In this document: one piece after another, positions 51,899 through 61,236 of the stretch
How the letters are laid out: each line of letters starts with the position of its first letter
Position numbering within the stretch: the first letter of the stretch is position 1
Assembly (NCBI GenBank): GCA_963792885.1
Contig: CAWBXX010000005.1
Location: 1-64,000 of the forward strand
Origin: DASWJZ01 sp963792885
GTDB taxonomy: Bacteria > Pseudomonadota > Alphaproteobacteria > Rhizobiales > Afifellaceae
Reading direction: 5' to 3'
DNA: 64,000 nucleotides
The notes under the pieces: model-generated
What the model saw: only the letters and a program-made list of their open reading frames with translations
The model's database searches: none
What the model was told of the DNA's origin: nothing
Program-made: the position numbers and the translations under genes

Positions 51899-52774
51899 AT
51901 GCCCATGATCCCGTTCCGCAAGATGAACGGCCTCGGCAACGACTTCCTGGTCGTTGACGCGAGGAAGGCCGCCGTGCGCCCCTCCCCCGCGGTGATCCGA
52001 GCGCTTGCCGACAGAAAGACCGGCGTCGGCTTCGACCAGTTCATCACTATCGAGCGCGGCAAGGCCCCTGCCGAAGCCTTCATGCGCATCGACAACGCCG
52101 ACGGCGGCGAGGTCGAGGCCTGCGGCAATGCCACCCGCTGCGTCGGCCGGCTCCTGATGGCCGAGACGGGCCGCGACACCGCCGCGATCGAGACCGTCGC
52201 CGGCCTCCTTTTCGTGCGGCCCACGAATGGCGCCGACCTCATCTCCGTCGACATGGGCGTGCCGAAATTCGGCTGGGCCGACATCCCGCTCGCCGAAGAA
52301 TTCCGCGACACGCGCGCGATCGAGCTTCAGATCGGGCCGATCGAGGCGCCGGTGCTGCACTCGCCCTCCGTAGCGAACATCGGCAATCCGCATGCGATCT
52401 TCTGGGTCGACGACGTCGACGCCTACGACCTCGCCCGGTTCGGGCCGCTGCTTGAGAACCACCCGATCTTCCCCGAGCGCGCCAACATCTCGCTCGCCCA
52501 TGTCACCGCGCCCGACGCGATCAGGCTCCGCACCTGGGAGCGCGGCGTCGGCGAGACGCGCGCCTGCGGCACCGGCGCCTGCGCCGCGCTGGTCTGCGCC
52601 GCGCGCAAGAAGCTGACCGGCCGGGCTGCGACCGTCACCCTCCCCGGCGGCGATCTCTTCATCGAGTGGGACGCGCGCGACCACATCTGGATGACCGGCC
52701 CGGCAGAGCTTGAGTTCGAAGGCCGCTTCGACCCGGAGACCGGCGCCTTCACGCGCAACTCCGTCGCGGCCTGA
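51899..52774 (+). CDS. dapF: Diaminopimelate epimerase
   Basis: Converts LL- to meso-diaminopimelate for lysine and peptidoglycan. PFRKMNGLGNDFLVVDARKA, GGEVEACGNATRCVGRLLMA (first catalytic Cys), VANIGNPHAIFWVDD and ETRACGTGACAALVCAA (second catalytic Cys) are in order; 291 residues. ATG 51899 is preferred to ATG 51905, as GGAG lies 6 bases upstream. In Rhizobiales dapF usually precedes mtaB and ftsY; here about 3.7 kb separate them. Confidence 0.95.
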   Translation: MPMIPFRKMNGLGNDFLVVDARKAAVRPSPAVIRALADRKTGVGFDQFITIERGKAPAEAFMRIDNADGGEVEACGNATRCVGRLLMAETGRDTAAIETVAGLLFVRPTNGADLISVDMGVPKFGWADIPLAEEFRDTRAIELQIGPIEAPVLHSPSVANIGNPHAIFWVDDVDAYDLARFGPLLENHPIFPERANISLAHVTAPDAIRLRTWERGVGETRACGTGACAALVCAARKKLTGRAATVTLPGGDLFIEWDARDHIWMTGPAELEFEGRFDPETGAFTRNSVAA

Positions 52775-52818
52775 ATCCCGAAGCTTCTTTTCCCGCCGAA
52801 GCGCGCTAGTCTTGCGAG

Positions 52819-53589
52819 ATGAGCGCGCCGCGTCCCCTCCTCTACGATTACCCCGGCTCCGTCTGCTGCCAGATGGCGCGGCTGACGCTCGCGGAGAAGG
52901 GCGTCGCCTACGACAAGCGTCTCGTCGACATCATGGAGAAGGCCGAGCAGTTCGAGCCCTGGTACACGGCGCTCAATCCGCGTGCCGTCGTGCCGACGCT
53001 CCGCCTCAGCGACGAGATCGTCTGCGACACCTTCAACATCGTCGCGCGCGTCGATTCCGGCTTCCCCGGCCCCCCACTGACGCCCGACGACCCGGCGGAG
53101 CGCGAGACCATGGACGCGCTGATGCGCGCCGTCATGGGTCTGCACTACGGCGTGCTGCTTTATTGCAAGCGCCTCGATCCCGACGGTCGCTCGCGCCACA
53201 TCGAGGAGCGCGGGCGCTTCCTCCGCGCCATGCGCGAGGAGCACCCCGAGCGCGCCGAGGCGCTCGACCGCCGCATCGCCGGCAACGCGCGGCTGCAAAA
53301 ACTCCTCGCCGACCCGGCCGAGGTTGAGCGCCACGTGGACGAGGCGCGGACGGTGGTCGAAACGCTCGACGCCGCGCTCGCCGAAAGCCCCTTCGCCGCC
53401 GCGAAGCACTACACGCTCGCCGACGCCTTCGCCTCAGCCGCGCTCGCCCGCTTCCGCCTACACGGCTTCGAGTCGTGGTGGTCGAACGGCGCCCATCGCA
53501 ACGTCGCGGACTACTACCGGCGCATGAAGAGCCGCCCGAGCTGGCCCGCCGCCGGCATCATCGACTCCGGCTCCGAACGCGACCTCTGA
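52819..53589 (+). CDS. Glutathione S-transferase family protein
   Basis: 256 residues. N-terminal thioredoxin fold LLYDYPGSVCCQMARLTLAE with CxxxxM near the active site and YTALNPRAVVPTLRLSDEIV, C-terminal helices AKHYTLADAFASAALARFRL and the end MKSRPSWPAAGIID. Resembles GstA-like/ganglioside-induced-protein-1 type GSTs. Intact. 44 bases after dapF. Confidence 0.87.
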   Translation: MSAPRPLLYDYPGSVCCQMARLTLAEKGVAYDKRLVDIMEKAEQFEPWYTALNPRAVVPTLRLSDEIVCDTFNIVARVDSGFPGPPLTPDDPAERETMDALMRAVMGLHYGVLLYCKRLDPDGRSRHIEERGRFLRAMREEHPERAEALDRRIAGNARLQKLLADPAEVERHVDEARTVVETLDAALAESPFAAAKHYTLADAFASAALARFRLHGFESWWSNGAHRNVADYYRRMKSRPSWPAAGIIDSGSERDL

Positions 53590-53617
53590 CCCGAGCGCGG
53601 CCCGACACGCGGGCGCG

Positions 53618-53880
53618 TCCCCTCCCCCCTTGCGGGGGAGGGTCAGGGAGAGGGGAAGCATAAAGGCCGCGACGCTTCATAACCTCCCCCTTGCGGGGAG
53701 GTCGGAGTTTGCGGAACGCAAACTCCGGGAGGGGGTTCATCCCGCCCCAAGCCGTCGCCCCGGCGAAGCCTTTGGCGGAGCCGGGTCGGGAGAGGGGGAA
53801 GCATGCAGCGCTCGGCCCATAACCTCCCCCTGGAGGGGAGGTCGAAATTCGCAGGGCGAATTTCGGGAGGGGGCCCTGCC
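53618..53880. repeat. Cluster of palindromic repeats between GST and small membrane gene
   Basis: The 361-bp gap 53590-53950 is filled with palindromes: CCTCCCCCCTTGCGGGGGAGG (53620 area) and two related composite units (53689-53736 and 53820-53873). Each unit has a CCTCCCC/GGGGAGG stem, a second hairpin made by GGAGTTTGC/GCAAACTCC or GAAATTCGC/GCGAATTTC, and ends in GGGAGGGGG. These are dispersed extragenic elements, not a gene. Confidence 0.7.
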
Positions 53881-53950
53881 CGCCCTCGACGCTCCCCCAC
53901 CGATCCTCTAACCTCCAACAACGAGGAGGCCGCAGCCTGATGGAGTATCC

Positions 53951-54160
53951 ATGCTGCGCGCCGCAGTCTCGCTTCTTTCCCGCTCGCTTCTCTGGATGAC
54001 CTTGAGCGCCGTGATCCTGCTCTGCGCGGTGCGCTACGGGCCGACGCTCGTCGCCCAAACGCTCCCCGAAGCTATCCGCCCCGCCCCGAGCGAAGTCGCC
54101 AAGATCACCCCGCAGCGACTCGTCGACGCCCTCGACGAGATCAGAGGCGCGTTGGATTAG
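53951..54160 (+). CDS. Small hypothetical membrane protein
   Basis: 69 residues with an N-terminal helix RSLLWMTLSAVILLCAVRYG and a soluble tail RPAPSEVAKITPQRLVDALD. No family recognised; AGGAGG lies some 25 bases upstream of ATG 53951. It lies between a repeat cluster and the AT-rich gene. Confidence 0.55.
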   Translation: MLRAAVSLLSRSLLWMTLSAVILLCAVRYGPTLVAQTLPEAIRPAPSEVAKITPQRLVDALDEIRGALD

Positions 54161-54205
54161 CGCCTCCCTCTCTTGTCCGCCGAAGCCCGCAGGGCCAAGG
54201 CGGGT

Positions 54206-54229
54206 GGCCTTCGGACTTGTCCGAAGGCC
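54206..54229. terminator. Perfect stem-loop upstream of the OLD-like gene
   Basis: GGCCTTCGGA-CTTG-TCCGAAGGCC, a 10-bp stem, in the 324-bp gap 54161-54484. No T tract. Base composition changes from GC-rich to AT-rich towards 54400, so this gap probably contains the left boundary of foreign DNA. The open frame continues upstream of 54485 but its translation lacks protein-like character. Confidence 0.45.
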
Positions 54230-54484
54230 GGAAAAGGCCGGGCTTCAGAAGTCACCGACCGCAAAAATGCGCCCGTATCGCTCTATGCGCCCCCATACTT
54301 TCCGCATTGCGCGTCCGAAGACACGCGCCCTACTTCGAGCAAGGTGCCAACGCGCGAATTGCGAACCCCTTCTGTCCGAGAGTTAGTCCAAAGCGGTCGG
54401 CCACATAACTCCAAACCCGAGTTGACCCGAGACCAGGAGTTGCATACGCCTACCTACCGAACGCGTGTCGAATGCGGGGTTCGC

Positions 54485-56366
54485 ATGAGACTTTCAACCT
54501 TCAAAATTGAGAACTTCAAAGGAATCTCAAGAACGTCTGTTCACCTGTCGGATGAAGTCCCAGGGAACGTCATCACGCTAATAGGACTCAATGAAAGTGG
54601 AAAAACAACCATCCTCGAGGGGATATCTCACTTCGTTACAGAGGACAAAGAAACTGCATCGCTTGTTCGGACGGTTCACCAGCGCGCTGGACTCCAAGAT
54701 CTGATCCCAAAGGACAAGAAGGCCGCGTTTACAGGCAACATATCCATTGACCCCACTATAGCCTTTGACAAAAAGGACATAGACGGCCTCGCCGAATTCT
54801 TCCTCTCGGAGCACAACCTAGTACTAGACAAATCACGACTTCCGAAACATTTTTCAGTTGAGCGCGTTTACAAATTCGTAGACAGCTCACACGATAGCAC
54901 CTCCACGCTTTGGTCGATCTCGTTCCAGCTTAAGTCGAAACGAGCCACAAAATTTCGAGGCTACGGCGGCTCAACTGAAGAGACAAAGAGTATCTGGCTG
55001 TCGGGAATACGATATCTGAATAAGCTACTACCTCAGATAGTCTATTTTCCCACATTTCTATTCAACTTTCCAGACAGAATATATCTAGAGCAATCCGACC
55101 GAGAGATAGACGCCTACTACAAACAGATTTTCCAAGATGTTCTTGATAGTCAAGGCGATAAGCTATCAGTGGAAAGACACATTGTTGAAAGAATAAAGGT
55201 TCGGCGAGAAGGCTTTCCCACACCTGCTAGCTTTATTGCACACCTACTTGGCTTGGATGAAAAGAGTCAGATCGATGCTGTTACTCAGAAGCTATCTAAC
55301 GAGATGAGCCGGGTCATTTTTGGGGCGTGGAGTGGAATTTTGGGGAAAGAGGTTTCAGACAAACGTGTACAAGTGGACTGGTTTGTCGATAGTGAAAAAA
55401 GCAATTCCCCTTATCTCCAAGTTTCTATTATAGATGGGCAGTCTAAGTATGCTCTATCAGAAAGGTCTCTAGGATTCCGTTGGTTCTTCTCATTTCTTTT
55501 GTTTACACAATTCAGAAGAAGTCGCAAGGAGGACAGCGGAATAGTATTCCTATTCGATGAACCAGCCTCGAACTTACACTCACGGGCGCAAATAAAACTG
55601 CTTGAAAGCTTTTCTAAGATCGCGGGCGGCGTGATGTACGTTATCTACTCCACGCACTCACATTATATGGTGAATCCGCTTTGGCTGGAGAAAGCGTATA
55701 TAATCGACAATAAGGCAATCAACTATGATGATGACTCAGAAGTCGACTCTTTTGCAGTGCGAAAGACCGATATTCACGCGGTGAAGTATCGCCATTTCGT
55801 CTCGGCCAACCCGACTAAGACCACCTATTTTCAACCCGTTCTCGATGCACTTGAGGTTTCGTTCAGTCCGCTCGAGCGTTCGGCTCGTGCCCTAATTGTC
55901 GAGGGAAAATTCGATTTCCATCCCTTCCTATATTTTCGTGGGAAGGGCGAGCCGGATATCTTCCCCGCAAACGGGGCTGGGGGCATTGGATGCCTCATCA
56001 ACCTATTTCGTGGGTGGGGTGTAGAATTTCGCATCTTGCTAGATGACGACAAGGCGGGGCGCGACGCCAGAGCGAAATATGTGCGTGAGTATCTTGTGCC
56101 AACTAGCGACGTGGTCACGCTTGGTGAAATTAGCGGCGAGTTTAAGGGAAAGGCGTTTGAGTCGGTCTATCGGGAGGATGTCAAGAAGGCAGTTCGGTCC
56201 TTCTTCGGAATCGAGAGCATCAAGAAGCGCCAGGTACTCTCTGTTCTTCCAAGACCGCTTGGCGCGTCAATCTCAGCAGCATTTTCCCGACACCGAAATG
56301 GCGTTTCGGCCGATCAAAGTGTGGATCGAGCACGCCTTTATGAAAGGGGGCGCCCTCGGCGGCTGA
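54485..56366 (+). CDS. OLD-like AAA ATPase with TOPRIM nuclease domain (one frameshift)
   Basis: MRLSTFKIENFKGISRTSVH is a RecF/SMC-type start, Walker A GLNESGKTT at residues 34-42, signature-like ALSERSLGFRWFFSFLLF, Walker B GIVFLFDEPASNLHSRAQ (about 352) and STHSHYMVNPLW. The TOPRIM part has RALIVEGKFDFHPFLYF (about 467) with the metal Glu and ILLDDDKAGRDA (about 516) with Asp residues. An extra G near 56233 breaks the end; the corrected frame YSLFFQDRLARQSQQHFPDT stops at 56366. About 627 residues. The gene is clearly more AT-rich than its neighbours and has no helicase beside it. OLD-family nucleases act in phage defence; the specific role is inferred. Confidence 0.85.
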
Positions 56367-56532
56367 CATAGGGACAATCCGGCCGGTCGCTCTCTCATTG
56401 CAAGCGTTGTGACGATCCGGCGGGTATGGAAGGCTCATCGCCGGCCGGTACTGCTAGCGCGTTTCTGCGCTAACCAGTGGCACGTCCCCTGCCAGATTTG
56501 ACTCCCCTCTCATCCCCGCTACATCTCCGGCC

Positions 56533-57977
56533 ATGCCCCCCACCACCCTCACCTTCGGCTGCCGTTTGAACGCCGCGGAGTCGCGCGCCATGTCGCTCCG
56601 CGCGGCGGAGGCAGGGCTTTCCGACGCGATTCTCGTCAACACCTGCGCGGTGACGGCGGAGGCCGTGCGCCAGGCGCGGCAGGCGATCCGCAAGGCGCGC
56701 CGCGAGCATCCGCGCAAAAAGATCGTCGTCTCCGGCTGCGCCGCGCAGACCGAGCCGGAAAAATTCGCCGCCATGCCGGAGGTCGATCTCGTCCTCGGCA
56801 ACGAGGAGAAGCTCCACGCGGAGTCGTATCGCCGGCTATGGAGCCCACCCAACCTCCCTCATGCTGAGGTGCTTCGCAAAGCGAAGCCTCGAAGCACGCA
56901 GTTCGGGGCGTCCAGCCCCTCCTCCACCGCCCTTCGAGGCAACGCCGACACAGTCGGCGTTGCACCTCAGGATGTGGGGCATCAAACAAGGTTGCCCCTC
57001 CCCGACTTCGGCCTCTCCGCCCAGGAGAAAATCCTCGTCGGCGACATCTTCGCCGTCACCGAGACCGCCGCGCACATGCTCGACGGCTTCGCCGCCCCGA
57101 TGGAAATGAGCGCGCCCGCGCCTTCGTGCAGGTGCAGAACGGCTGCGATCATCGCTGCACCTTCTGCGTCATCCCTTATGGCCGCGGGAATTCGCGCTCC
57201 GTGCCGATGGGCGCGGTGATCGACGCAGTGCGCCGCCTCGTCGCGAGCGGCGCGCAGGAAATCGTGCTGACCGGCGTCGACGTCACCGCCTACGGCGCCG
57301 ACCTTCCCGGCCGCCCGAAGCTCGGCGCGCTGGTGCGAAAAATCCTGAAGCACGTGCCGGAGCTTCCGCGCCTGCGCCTCACCTCGATCAACTCCGTCGA
57401 GGCCGACGACGAACTGATGCGCGCCATCGCCGAGGAGGAGCGGCTGATGCCGCATCTCCATCTCTCGCTCCAGTCCGGCGACGACATGATCCTGAAGCGC
57501 ATGAAGCGCCGCCACGCCCGCGCCGACGCGATTCGCTTCTGCGATGAGGTGCGGCGGCTGCGTCCGGACGTCGTCCTCGGCGCCGATTTGATCGCCGGCT
57601 TCCCGACCGAGACCGAGGAGATGTTCGAAAATACCCGCGCGCTGATCGACGATTGCGGGCTGACGCTCCTTCACGTCTTCCCCTTCTCCCCGCGCCCCGG
57701 AACGCCCGCCGCACGGATGCCCCATGTCGAGCCAAACCTGGCCCGCGCGAGAGCCAGGATGGTGCGCCAGGCAGGCCATAGTGCATTGTCCGCGCGTCTA
57801 TCCGCGGAGGTTGGCAAGGTGCGGAATATCCTCGTCGAGAAGCCGGGCTTCGGGCGCACCGAGCACTATCTTCCCGTCGCTTTCGAGGGCGGCGAGCCCG
57901 GCGCGATCGTCTCAGCGAGGATTGCAGCCGCTGACGACAAGTCCCTCTTCGCGCAAGAGATTCGGGCCGCGGCCTGA
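56533..57977 (+). CDS. mtaB: tRNA t6A37 methylthiotransferase MtaB, with in-frame insertion and one frameshift
   Basis: Radical-SAM enzyme that makes ms2t6A37. N-terminal UPF0004 part: LTFGCRLNAAESRAMSL, ILVNTCAVTAEAVRQARQAI, VVSGCAAQTEPEKFAAMPEV. After LVLGNEEKLHAESYRRLW a segment of about 55 residues follows (PPNLPHAEVLRKAKPRSTQF...RLPLPDFG) that is encoded by a palindromic repeat and is foreign to the family. A shift near 57098 restores RARAFVQVQNGCDHRCTFCV, with the CxxxCxxC cluster motif, then SVEADDELMRAIAEE and TRAM end. Stop overlaps the ftsY ATG (TGATG). Confidence 0.88.
56846..56990. repeat. Palindromic element inside mtaB
   Basis: Outer arms CCTCATGCTGAGGTGC (56857-56872) and GCACCTCAGGATG (56962-56974) are inverted. 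Inner arms GCCTCGAAGC and GCCCTTCGAGGC and the GCCGAC/GTCGGC hairpin add to the secondary structure. CCTCAGG-type palindromes of this kind are usually intergenic in Rhizobiales; here it is translated without a stop. Confidence 0.7.
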
Positions 57978-59012
57978 TGGCGGAATCGCGCAGAGGTTTC
58001 CTGGGTCGGCTCCTCGGCGAAGCGCCGGAGCGCTCCGCCAAGCCCGAGGACCCTGCCCCGCAAGCCGCTGAAGCGACTGCGCAATCTCCCGAGAAGAAGG
58101 GCTTGTGGGACCGCCTGAAGTCCGGTCTCGCCCGCTCCTCCCAATCGCTGACCAGCGGCATCGCCGACGTCTTCACCAAGCGCAAGCTCGACGCGGAAGC
58201 CCTTGAAGAGCTTGAGGAACTGCTCCTGAAGGCCGACCTCGGCATGGCCACCGCGTCGCATGTCGTCGAGGCGCTCTCGCGCCAGCGCTTGAACAAGGAA
58301 GTCACGCCCGGAAGAGGTGCGCGCGGTCCTTGCCGCGGAGGTCGAGAAGGCTTTGGCGCCCGTCGCCAAGCCATTGGAGATCAACGCAGAACACCGCCCG
58401 TTCGTCGTGCTCGTCGTTGGCGTGAACGGCACCGGCAAGACCACCACGATCGGCAAGCTCGCCGCCCGCTTCGCTCGCGAGGGCCGGAAGGTCATGCTTT
58501 GCGCCGGCGACACGTTCCGCGCCGCCGCCATCGAGCAGCTCAAGATCTGGGGCGAGCGCGCGCACGCTCCCGTCGTTGCCAAGGCGCCCGGCTCCGATTC
58601 CGCCGGCCTCGCCTTCGAAGCGCTTGAGGAAGCAAAAGAATCCGGCGCCGACGTGCTTCTGATCGACACCGCGGGCCGGCTGCACAACAAGGCGGAGCTG
58701 ATGGCGGAGCTCGCCAAAGTCATTCGCGTCCTGAAGAAGCAGGATCCGAGCGCGCCGCACGCCGTGCTCTTGACCCTCGACGCAACGACGGGCCAGAACG
58801 CCCTGAATCAAGTGGAGGTTTTCCGTGCTGAATCAGGGGTTACGGGTCTTGTGATGACCAAGCTCGACGGCACCGCGCGCGGCGGCATCCTGGTCGCCAT
58901 CGCCGCCAAGTACAAGCTCCCCGTGCACTTCATCGGCGTCGGCGAAGCCATCGAGGACCTTCAGCCTTTTTCCGCGCACGACTTCGCGCGCGCCATCGCC
59001 GGGGTCGCCTGA
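57977..59012 (+). CDS. ftsY: Signal recognition particle receptor FtsY (one frameshift)
   Basis: Membrane receptor for SRP-ribosome complexes; partner of Ffh at 23645. A short acidic/variable A region leads to the N domain (LDAEALEELEELLLKADLGM). An extra C near 58310 separates LSRQRLNKEVTP from EEVRAVLAAEVEKALAPVAK. G domain: VVGVNGTGKTTTIGKLAARF, AGDTFRAAAIEQLKIWGERA, DTAGRLHNKAELMAELAKVI, TKLDGTARGG and FIGVGEAIEDLQPFSAHDFA. About 344 residues. It overlaps both neighbours (TGATG on each side). Confidence 0.94.
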
Positions 59013-59653
59013 TGGCCATCTTCGAGCGCGGGCCGAACGATCCCGGCCACGCGCAGGTCAACCCGTTTCTGAAGCTCGCGCTGGAGCTCGGGCCGCTAGC
59101 CGTCTTCTTCTTCGGCAACGCCTACGGCGACGCGCTTGCGCGCGCCTTCCCGCCGCTCGCCGCGCTCGGCGGCAAGCTCTTCGTCGCGACCGCGCTGTTC
59201 ATCGCCGCCACAGTGATTGCGCTCATCGCATCGCTGCTACTGACGCGTCGGCTCCCAATCATGCCGGTCGTCACCGGCGTCGTCGTCCTCGTCTTCGGCG
59301 GGCTGACGCTCGCGCTTCAGGACGAGGCCTTCATCAAGATGAAGCCGACGATCGTGAACGTGCTCTTCGGCTCGACGCTCCTCGGCGGGCTCCTCTTCAA
59401 GCGCTCGCTTCTCGGCTACGTCTTCGACACCGTCTTCCGCCTCGACGACGAGGGCTGGCGCAAGCTCACCTTCCGCTGGGGGCTGTTCTTCTTCTTCCTT
59501 GCCGCCGCCAACGAGGTCGTGTGGCGGAATTTCTCCGACGACGCCTGGGTGAACTTCAAGGTGTTCGGCATCATGCCGCTCACCATCCTCTTCACACTCA
59601 CCCAGATGCCGCTCATCCAGCGCCACGCGCTACCCGAGCCGGAGAAGAGCTAG
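59012..59653 (+). CDS. Septation protein A (YciB/IspZ family)
   Basis: 213-residue inner-membrane protein with about six helices: VNPFLKLALELGPLAVFFFG near the N-terminus, LLTRRLPIMPVVTGVVVLVF, KPTIVNVLFGSTLLGGLLF, DDEGWRKLTFRWGLFFFFLA and FKVFGIMPLTILFTLTQMPL, the YciB pattern. Involved in cell-envelope/septum synthesis. Translated with ftsY. Its end overlaps the convergent ccmG gene by 24 bases. Confidence 0.92.
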   Translation: MAIFERGPNDPGHAQVNPFLKLALELGPLAVFFFGNAYGDALARAFPPLAALGGKLFVATALFIAATVIALIASLLLTRRLPIMPVVTGVVVLVFGGLTLALQDEAFIKMKPTIVNVLFGSTLLGGLLFKRSLLGYVFDTVFRLDDEGWRKLTFRWGLFFFFLAAANEVVWRNFSDDAWVNFKVFGIMPLTILFTLTQMPLIQRHALPEPEKS

Positions 59654-60238
59654 CTCGGCGCCAGCGCCGCTTCTCAACGCCGGCATCAAATCGCTCTTCA
59701 GCCCCTCTTCGGAGAGCGGGCCGATGAACTTGTGCACGATGATCCCGTCCTTGACGACGAACGTCTCCGGCACGCCGTAGACGCCCCAGTCGATGCCGAT
59801 CTTGCCGTCGCGGTCGGCGCCGATCCTGGCGAACGGATCGCCGAGAGCGCCGAGGAACCGCTGCGCGTTCTCGGGGATGTCCTTGTAGTTGATGCCGACG
59901 AGATCGAAGCGCTTGTCGGCGGCGAGCTGCAGCAGGATCGGGTGCTCCAACCGGCACGGTCCGCACCACGACGCCCAGACATTGACCAGGTGGACGCCTT
60001 TCGAGAGGTCGGCGCTGGAAAGCCCCGCCTCGGCCCCCTCCTCGATCGGCGGCAGCGAGAACTCCGGCACCGGCTTGTTCAGAAGCGCCGAGGGGATGCG
60101 CGACGGGTCGCCCGCGTTGAGCCGGAAGGCGAAGAGCACCGCGACCAAGATGAAGCCCGCAAGCGGCAGGAGCGGCCATAGACGCCTGATCGGCGAGCGC
60201 GCCACTGTCGCTTTCTCAGCCTCCACGGCGTCACTCAC
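59630..60238 (-). CDS. ccmG: DsbE/CcmG thiol:disulfide oxidoreductase
   Basis: Periplasmic thioredoxin-like protein that reduces apocytochrome c before heme attachment. N-terminal anchor LWPLLPLAGFILVAVLFAF, then VHLVNVWASWCGPCRLEHPI (redox WCGPC), VGINYKDIPENAQRFLGALG and GVYGVPETFVVKDGIIVHKF. 202 residues. GTG 60238 overlaps the ccmD stop. Last gene of ccmABCD-ccmG. Confidence 0.95.
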   Translation of the reverse strand: MSDAVEAEKATVARSPIRRLWPLLPLAGFILVAVLFAFRLNAGDPSRIPSALLNKPVPEFSLPPIEEGAEAGLSSADLSKGVHLVNVWASWCGPCRLEHPILLQLAADKRFDLVGINYKDIPENAQRFLGALGDPFARIGADRDGKIGIDWGVYGVPETFVVKDGIIVHKFIGPLSEEGLKSDLMPALRSGAGAELALLRLG

Positions 60239-60393
60239 CGCGGCACCTCCGAGCGCCGGCGGATGCCCCGCTCCTCGAGTCGCGCAAGCTTTCGCTTCTG
60301 CGCTCTGAGATCGAGGAGCACGCCCGCGACCATGCCGAGGAGTACGATTGCCGCCGCGAGATAGGCGGCAACGATGTAGCCGAGATGTGTCAT
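60235..60393 (-). CDS. ccmD: Heme exporter protein CcmD
   Basis: Small single-helix protein required for release of holo-CcmE. 52 residues: MTHLGYIVAAYLAAAIVLLG followed by LLDLRAQKRKLARLEERGIR, the classic helix plus basic tail. ATG 60393 overlaps the ccmC stop (ATGA), and its own stop overlaps the ccmG start. Confidence 0.93.
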   Translation of the reverse strand: MTHLGYIVAAYLAAAIVLLGMVAGVLLDLRAQKRKLARLEERGIRRRSEVPR

Positions 60394-61166
60394 GGCGTGG
60401 GCTGCAGCACCGGGCGGCCGGCGCTCACCGGCGCCGCGGCCACAAGCTCCGCGGCGCGCACGCGGCGGCGAAAGATTTCGGCGCGCATCGCCGCAAGGAG
60501 CAGCGTGACGAAAAGCGTCGCGAAGGCCGCGAGCATGACGAAGAGCGGCGTCAGCATCGAGGGATCGATGCTCGGCCCATCGAGGCGGAAGATACTCTCG
60601 CCCTGATGCAGCGTGTTCCACCAATCGACCGAGAACTTGATAATCGGGATGTTGATGGAGCCGACTAGGATGAGCACCGCCGCGAGGCGCCCCGCACGCG
60701 CCGGATCGTCGGAGGCGCGCCAGAGCGCGATCAGCCCGAGATACATGATGAAGAGCACGAGGAACGAGGTGAGCCGCGCGTCCCAAACCCACCACGCCCC
60801 CCACATCGGCTTTCCCCAGATCGAGCCGGTGACCAGGCCAAGGAAGGTGAATGCCGCACCGAGCGGCGCCGCGCTCTTCGCCGCCACATCGGCGAGCGGG
60901 TGCCGCCAGACGAGCGTGCCAAGCGCGGAGACCGCCATCAGCGCGTAGCAGCCCATCGCCAACATTGCCGCGGGCACATGGATGTACATGATCCGGACCG
61001 TGTCGCCCTGCTGATAATCCGCCGGTGAGGCATAGAGCGCGAAATAGAGCCCGAGCGCGAAAAGGCTCGCCGCCGCAGCCGACAGCCATGGCAGGACCCG
61101 CGCGGAAAACGCCAGGAACCGCGCAGGGTTAGCCAAATTCGTGATTGGCGAGATCGGGCTCGGCAT
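60390..61166 (-). CDS. ccmC: Heme exporter protein CcmC
   Basis: Heme-handling membrane protein that loads CcmE. 258 residues, six helices, with the tryptophan-rich heme motif WGAWWVWDARLTSFLVLFIM and histidines in YIHVPAAMLAMG and WWNTLHQGESIF. Separated from ccmB by 70 bases, otherwise packed with ccmD. Confidence 0.96.
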   Translation of the reverse strand: MPSPISPITNLANPARFLAFSARVLPWLSAAAASLFALGLYFALYASPADYQQGDTVRIMYIHVPAAMLAMGCYALMAVSALGTLVWRHPLADVAAKSAAPLGAAFTFLGLVTGSIWGKPMWGAWWVWDARLTSFLVLFIMYLGLIALWRASDDPARAGRLAAVLILVGSINIPIIKFSVDWWNTLHQGESIFRLDGPSIDPSMLTPLFVMLAAFATLFVTLLLAAMRAEIFRRRVRAAELVAAAPVSAGRPVLQPTP

Positions 61167-61236
61167 GGGCGGAACCTATTGCCGCCGGGGGCACACGGCA
61201 ATGCGGCGGATCAATCGCCCCATCAATGGTTTGCGA

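Noticed and set aside
53600..53900. A CRISPR array
   Set aside because: Repeats are only two, palindromic and of unequal content, with no regular spacers and no cas genes.
54173..54484. Upstream extension of the OLD-like protein by 104 residues
   Set aside because: RecF/OLD proteins begin with the strand MRLSTFKIENFKG; the extension runs through a hairpin and has no protein-like pattern.
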